From: Lingula anatina
Lineage: Eukaryota; Brachiopoda; Lingulata; Lingulida; Lingulidae
Direction of reading: 5' to 3'
Length of the DNA: 59,447 nt
Assembly (NCBI RefSeq): GCF_001039355.2
Contig: NW_019773936.1
Span: 176,872-236,318 of the forward strand
The translations under genes and the position numbers were made by a program. The notes under the pieces were generated by a model. The model had not been told where the DNA came from, made no database searches, and saw only the letters and a list, made by a program, of their open reading frames with translations. This document shows positions 53,586 to 59,447 of the stretch, one piece after another; the stretch's first letter is position 1, and every line of letters starts with the position of its first letter.

Positions 53586-54459
53586 GAGTTTTTGTTTATT
53601 AGTGATTCAACATGTGGTTACTTCGCCAATCATTTTCTGTAATATTAATTTGCTATTATAACGAAGCCACGGTCCCCATCGCGTGTACATGTGGTGATGG
53701 TGACAGGGTCAGTAACCGCAACGGAGAACCCACTTAATTGTGTACTGCTGTTTGACAGTTAATCGGTAACAGAGACATTACATTTTCGTGACATATTATC
53801 ATATTTCCATTTCTTGTCTAATCTCCCTCTTTCTCTCAATTGTCATATCTTTTTCCAACAATTCACTACCCCGATTATTTGCAGACACCATAGACATGTT
53901 ATGTATATTTGGAGGAGTTTTCCCTTCTCCAAAAGATACCTTTATTAATAGAAGCGTTATGGTGTATATTTTACATAATCGTTTTAATTCATGTAGGTAT
54001 TGTACAAATTATTTCCTAAATATGGACTTTCTTGCGGATGCACTAATAAACATACACATTCCCATCTGAGGGGATTCAACAACGTATTTAAAATCTTTGA
54101 ACGCAAACAGAAACCTAACAACTCGTGATAAAACAGATCTGTACATGGATCCTTTTGATGAAAGGTGCTGGAGAGAAAACAATTAAGGTCAGACAAAGAG
54201 CGATCTATCACACCTGGAAACTTCAATGCTCCGTTGGCTGTTTTTTTTAAATCTCTTTCGTGCAAAATTAATGTTATCGTTATACATGTGTACTGGTAAA
54301 GATGTTGTGCGAAATAACGAGGTATGACAACTGAAGTACGAATTGCGAACTACTGGTACCTCATCACTATATGCTCACTTTTGATTCCCTATACGTGCTA
54401 ACGGCGTATAAGAAAGCACCAAGTAGTGAATTTAGTCCCCGCTTTTTTTGTCTAAATAG

Positions 54460-54483
54460 TTTTTTTTTTTTTTTTTTTTTTTT
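54460..54483. repeat. Poly-T run
   Basis: About 24 T residues. Confidence 0.9.
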
Positions 54484-56673
54484 GTAATATCTTAAGAGAA
54501 TATTTCAGAGGGAAGCTATCTACGGAGGCCACGTGGTCCGATAGCAAGCACAGATTCCAGAATAACAATAACCGCCGTTTTTTGGTGGTAAAATTTAATT
54601 TATTACATTTCTATGAGTTGTTTACAATGTATTTATTGTGAAATATGGGTCTCATGCGAAGATTTGTTAACCCTTTAAGATTTGCAGATTTATTATTTAT
54701 TACCCGTATTTCTTTGTTTGTAAGATCTCTCTAAGGTTCTTTTGACCAATCCTCAGGTCACTACATCCCTTAGTGTGTTCTGCACTAGCGAGCTAGGATT
54801 TTGAGTTAACATTTTGGATTTTGGAAAGGATGGAAATGTCTTGGTTCCTTTGGCTTGGCAAAGAAAAATTATTTAAGAAATTTGACTGCAATACAGGGTG
54901 ACAAAATAAAATACAAAAAAAACAGAACCTATAAAATTTTATTTAATCCTACAAAGGTCCATCAAATTTCAAGAAATCTGCTGGACTTAAACCCCAACAT
55001 GTGTATGATCATTAGTTTCAGTTTCAATGTTTCAGTTATCTTGGTTGCATTGCATAAAAGCTATGTTCTTTTTTAAAATATGGTCCAAATTGCTTTCGAG
55101 GCATTGGTAATACACTTGCATACATCGCCAAAAAATTGTCAATTCCATTCTGCACAATGCATTATTTGGCTAAAATCCAAAACATTGGTAAGTATATGTT
55201 TCAACAGCAACCATTCCATGCAGAGGGAAAACACAGTAAGTTTCACACACACAATGTAGATATCATACACATATAGCACATGTGGCAATGTAGGTATAGC
55301 CACGATATGCGTTCGGAAAATAAAACTTATAAGGCTCTCCAACAACAAGATTTCTGCGTTTGCAAACTTGCCGTCTGCTGCTGTTGACGCGCGTAAGACT
55401 GAACCCCTGCCAGATAGTCTTCGTCTGAAATTTTCTATCCCGTGACCTAAGCTGTCTATGTAATGTATTCTAGACGCGCTGTTGATGCTACTGGTTGTTG
55501 ATATCTTCCTGGCTATCACACAATGTCGTCCGCAGGTGTTCTGAATAGGTAATACCATAATGTGGCATTTATCCGACATGTATACCAACAGGTTCAAACT
55601 CGACGGCTGCCATCTTCTGTATAACGTAAAAGCAATTCCCTGTTAAGCGTTACGCATATCAAAACGTCAAATAAGTGTGTCCTGTAGAACATGAAAAAAA
55701 TAATTTTTTCATGAATACAGATCTTGCTCTTTAAAATGCACTACATATCCATGTAGTCTGTATAAAATGAAAGAAAGCAAGCAAAACCTTCATTTTAATT
55801 TTTTTAAGGAAATAGCACGTGTTGTTGTCAATGATTTATAAAATAAAGATTCAAATCTCCTAAGTTCGGGTGGAAGAGGGCCATACATTTATGTGATGTA
55901 TTAGTTACCAGTACGTTATATTAGTCCAATCAGAGGGGCTCTAGCCCCAACTCTTCACGCTATCTGTACAAAACCTTATTAAAATAGCAACAAGTACACG
56001 ATTACAGAGCATACGTGCACAATTACCTGATCTATTAGAAATAACCATCTGGGCATATAAGCAAAACTGGATGAGCAGCCTTATTAAGTTACGACGCATC
56101 AATGGTATATATTGACTAGCGTGTAGAGGGAATCTGTTCAATGATTCACAATAGCTGCTGACATTTGTAACCACAAGCTGCCACGAAGCACTCTCCACAA
56201 TTGATTTAAAGAGGAAACGAAATATCTAAAGTAGCCCTGGAGTCAGTTCAGTATTTTGACAGATTTTGCGGCGCTTCCATTAGCACATTCCCTTGTAGAA
56301 AATTTCATTGTCGCCTTCGCCAGTGATAAACTGTGTTTTGCGTTACCACCGGGAAGAGATGTTTGTGAATGTTAAAACAGATATAAACTTTGATACATGT
56401 ACGATTTGTCAGAGACGTCTAATTCTAAGTGTCACATATTAACCATGTTTTTTCCTGTTACAAAACTGAACACTGTTTCATTAAATTGGACTATTACATA
56501 TTTATCCTATAGATCACTGGTATTTGATCTCGTGGTCTAAAAATCTAGACACGATTTTGGGCTACAGCTGTTTTGTGGAAAAGTTGCCTGACAGTGATGG
56601 TGACTTTACTAAAGTAAACAATAAGAAAAATCAAGAACTTGACACGACATACTAATGATGTACATAAGTAATA

Positions 56674-58101
56674 TACACTGTAAAAACAGTGTTTAGCTCT
56701 GAGACACATTTCTAAGCGCCTGTTTTGTCTCATTTTTTCCACGCATTTAGCACCTAAGCACGTTTAGCCTATTAACATGTTACACGCTTTGACGTGCTTG
56801 AAGCCTAATAAATGTAGGGTGTATTTGTTTAACTTTAAGGTTGTGACGTTTTCAACTGTTTCAGTCACTCTCTCACACACACACACACACGCGCGCGCGA
56901 AGTCAAGGTCACCTTTAACTGCTATAGTTATCTCTGTCTATAACAGGGTACCTTGAACTGTCAACATAGTTGATTTACACCATCATCTTTACAGCGGGAC
57001 TTATTCATCCTTGTGTTAGCTGACCTTGCGAGGAAGTTAATTGGAATATATTTCTGAAAAACAAGTTAGGAAAATTCACTAGTTTACTAAAGACACGAAA
57101 CAACTAACACTTTTACTTTAAAACATTTTTTTCATATTTTGATAAAATGCGTTAAGGTATTGATGTTCATTTATTTTTTCCGGAAGTAATGAACAATAGA
57201 ACATCAGAATGATGGTGGGGTATTCATTATAATGGTTTATTTAAGCTTTCATCACATGCTGGTTATTTTGGTAACGATAGTCCGAATATTTTTCAAGTCG
57301 CACCGCTCTAGTCGCCGACTTACCCAAGCCCATTTTGGAATTAACCGCTAACTGTAGTTCATACAGCATAAGACGTGTTTTGGTGATTAATAAAAAAAGT
57401 TTTCAAAACATTAAATAATGTTTTTCCAGAATGTTATAAAACGCTTATAAAACTGCAAGGGCATCATTTTGCATGGAGTTAAAAACACCCATAACGTTAC
57501 CATGACGTTATTCTATACCATCACCATCATGTAACCAGCTGATAAAGTCGTGAAAACGTTATTCGTTATTTGGATTATTACTTAATAGGCCTATTTTAAA
57601 TAATCACACGTTACTGCAAGGAAGGACACAACGCGTTCGAGCAGGCTGCGTCTCGCCTCCAACAGCCCCATATGTTTACAAGGGGAAGTGTTAAGCAAAA
57701 TTGTTGAGTCTTGTAATAAACTTGTTATGGGATCGTATATATGGGATTGTGAAGCATTTTTTCTGTGACGAGCTTGAAAAGCTAAACATGTTGTTTAGCA
57801 GCTCCACGCGTTAAGGAATTCCACACCTTTAGCAGCTCCATATGTTTAGCAGCCTCACGCGCTTAGCAGGGGAAGTGCTTAGCCAATGTGCTTAGCTTGT
57901 GATAGACTTGTTATAGAACCATATGCCGGTGAAGCTAAACACATAGCTAAACGTGTAACACTGCCAACGTGTCTAGCTTTTTCCTCTGTGAAACGTTTGA
58001 AAAGCTATACGCGTTTAGCATTTACATAGATTTCTAAATGCGTATAGGTGCCTAACGTGTGTTGTATGTATTTAAATGCTAAACACTGTTTTTACAGTGT
58101 A
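56674..58101. mobile_element. Non-autonomous DNA transposon, 1.4 kb, perfect 24-bp TIRs
   Basis: The termini 56674-56697 and 58078-58101 are perfect inverted repeats beginning TACACTGTAAAAACAGTGTT, and each contains its own small palindrome. Flanking 8-mers AGTAATAT and AGTAAAGA match at five leading bases, a weak trace of an 8-bp target duplication as in hAT elements. The right part is dense in TTTAGC/GCTAAA words and holds a diverged direct repeat (about 57670-57760 against 57860-57945). No transposase ORF is present. Confidence 0.75.
56874..56899. repeat. (AC)n(GC)n alternating purine-pyrimidine tract
   Basis: An AC run passes into CGCGCGCG, a sequence type able to form Z-DNA. It lies inside the 1.4-kb transposon. 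Confidence 0.85.
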
Positions 58102-59447
58102 GTAAAGACTGGTGTTCATAACAAAAGCAACTTTTATAGTAGTACACTAAAAAAAAATTGGTAATATTTGGGGGCTCACATAATGGCTATTACATCAACC
58201 GTAACGTTTACTACGTCTCCTTGTGAAATATGACAAAGTTGTAATTTGTTATTTTCATTTTGATTGTATTCCTTTTAATCTAACAATATTCTACGGATGA
58301 ACATCATTGTCATATAATGTATTCGAGCCATACCTAAAGTGGCACATTCATCGTGATTAACTTCTAACTTATCAGATTATATATTGATATCACTCAACAC
58401 GATTACCTAGTTCATTCGCTTAATGCACTTACGAGTACATGATGCAAAAACTCCGAACGTTATGAAAACATCAACTCGTATACATAGTTACATAAACGAC
58501 GTAGGTAAATTATCAAATTCCGCAAATACGAATTTCCGTTCCTCTTAAAAGTCTTATATTTTGTAAGGACAGAATCAATACAGATATGCAGTGCTGTGTC
58601 TCGAGCATTGGACTAACCGCTTTGAATATGATCGCTTTGAATATGATATGATAAAGAAAGCGAGGTTTATTTTTCGTCGAAAGCAAATTAGCAATCACAC
58701 AAACAAGCCAGTAGAAAAGAAAGGCAATGCAAATTGATTACTTCGAAAACGTTGCCAGCGACCTTTTCTGAAGAAATTTAGCTACCACCTTCCGGTGTTG
58801 TATCTCTGTTAATTGTGCTTTTATAAGTCCCATTCGATAGATAGGTTACATCAAACCTACACGATGCCTGGTTCACCCGAGATAACCATGGCATTTCAAA
58901 CAATGACTTATGTTTTCCTAACAATAGCTTGTCCTGAAGTCAAGTTCTCAGCTACTTGACGCCTTCTCTCTGATGAAAATAGCTCCAGGGTTTTCTGTAT
59001 ACCTTAGAGCGCAGAATGGGATATAAAGCAAGTGTCGAATTTCCCCGTCTAGGAAAAGCATTTTTACTAAGTTCACATGCGTTATCTCGGGAGACAGCTG
59101 ATACAAGATTATCGAACCAAACATGTTAATTATCGAAGATAGCCCACAGCCTCGCGACTTATTGTAAAACTAAGCAGTGTTTGGAGAAGAGTGGGATCAG
59201 AAATAATGGCAGAAAAGTGAGTGCAGTGTGGGAACGAATAAAAGCTGGCAGAATTTATCCATGGGGCTGGTTGTTTTTTGGTTGTTTTATCTTAATTTTC
59301 AGCCAATACAGCTTTGTTTACAACACTTCGGAATCACCATCGTTTTAAAGTAATTTTTGTGATGCTTTTTAAAAATTCCAGACGCATAGAGTTTCGCCCT
59401 CTTTGCTAAAAAGTTTACTCGACCTCACGCGGATTTTCGCACGTTTT

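Larger units (their letters stand above)
52598..59447. other. Upstream flank of exon C with no recognised gene
   Basis: It should include the exon C promoter near 52.6-52.9 kb. The rest holds an AC/AG microsatellite, a T run, a 1.4-kb transposon with terminal inverted repeats (56674-58101), and one unrecognised minus-strand ORF near 55.1-55.6 kb. No fourth receptor exon is seen to the window end. Confidence 0.5.

Noticed and set aside
1-59447. tRNA, rRNA, CRISPR or prokaryotic operon features
   Set aside because: No tRNA B-box with matching A-box and stem, no rRNA sequence and no spacer array were seen. Gene density and introns point to an animal genome.

Overview
The window looks like about 59 kb of an invertebrate animal genome, most likely marine. 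It is AT-rich, with long introns and intergenic stretches, many microsatellites, small non-autonomous DNA transposons, frequent ACATGTA-type words, and no operon-like packing of ORFs. Species cannot be fixed from the sequence. A lophotrochozoan or an invertebrate deuterostome is my guess from the repeat style.

The only coding sequence I recognise is three paralogous exons, all on the minus strand: 6055-6826, 34262-34973 and 51895-52597. Each starts with a good ATG and a signal peptide. Each then encodes the first half of an ANF-receptor-type ligand-binding domain of the natriuretic peptide receptor / receptor guanylate cyclase kind (motif FLGPxCD[YF]xxAPxAR, then WxxPVISAG or close, then TLTRxG or close). 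Each runs into a GT splice donor at the homologous place. The predicted exons encode 257, 237 and 234 complete codons, each plus one base, so all three end in phase 1. Each also ends after a third conserved cysteine whose expected disulphide partner would lie in the following exon.

Layout, read in the direction of transcription (right to left): 52598-59447 is upstream flank with a 1.4-kb TIR-bounded transposon; exon C at 52 kb; 17 kb without a recognised gene; exon B at 34-35 kb with a TATA box; 27 kb without a recognised gene; exon A at 6-7 kb; 6 kb of presumed intron to the window edge. In none of the gaps did I recognise second ligand-binding-lobe, transmembrane, kinase-homology or cyclase exons.

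Two readings are open. (1) The three are alternative, interchangeable first exons joined to one shared set of downstream exons beyond the left edge, a UGT1- or clustered-protocadherin-like layout for a peptide receptor. (2) They are first exons of tandem paralogous genes whose short downstream exons I could not see by eye. The equal splice phase is required by (1) but is also expected under (2), because tandem duplicates inherit the same intron. RNA junction data or a profile search of the gaps would decide.

The remaining sequence holds a minisatellite-carrying MITE with 42-bp terminal inverted repeats and a 42-bp internal period (19.3-19.7 kb), other MITE families with two or more copies, tandem duplications of about 51, 139, 342 and 509 bp, a strong CTCF-like site, and two double E-boxes.
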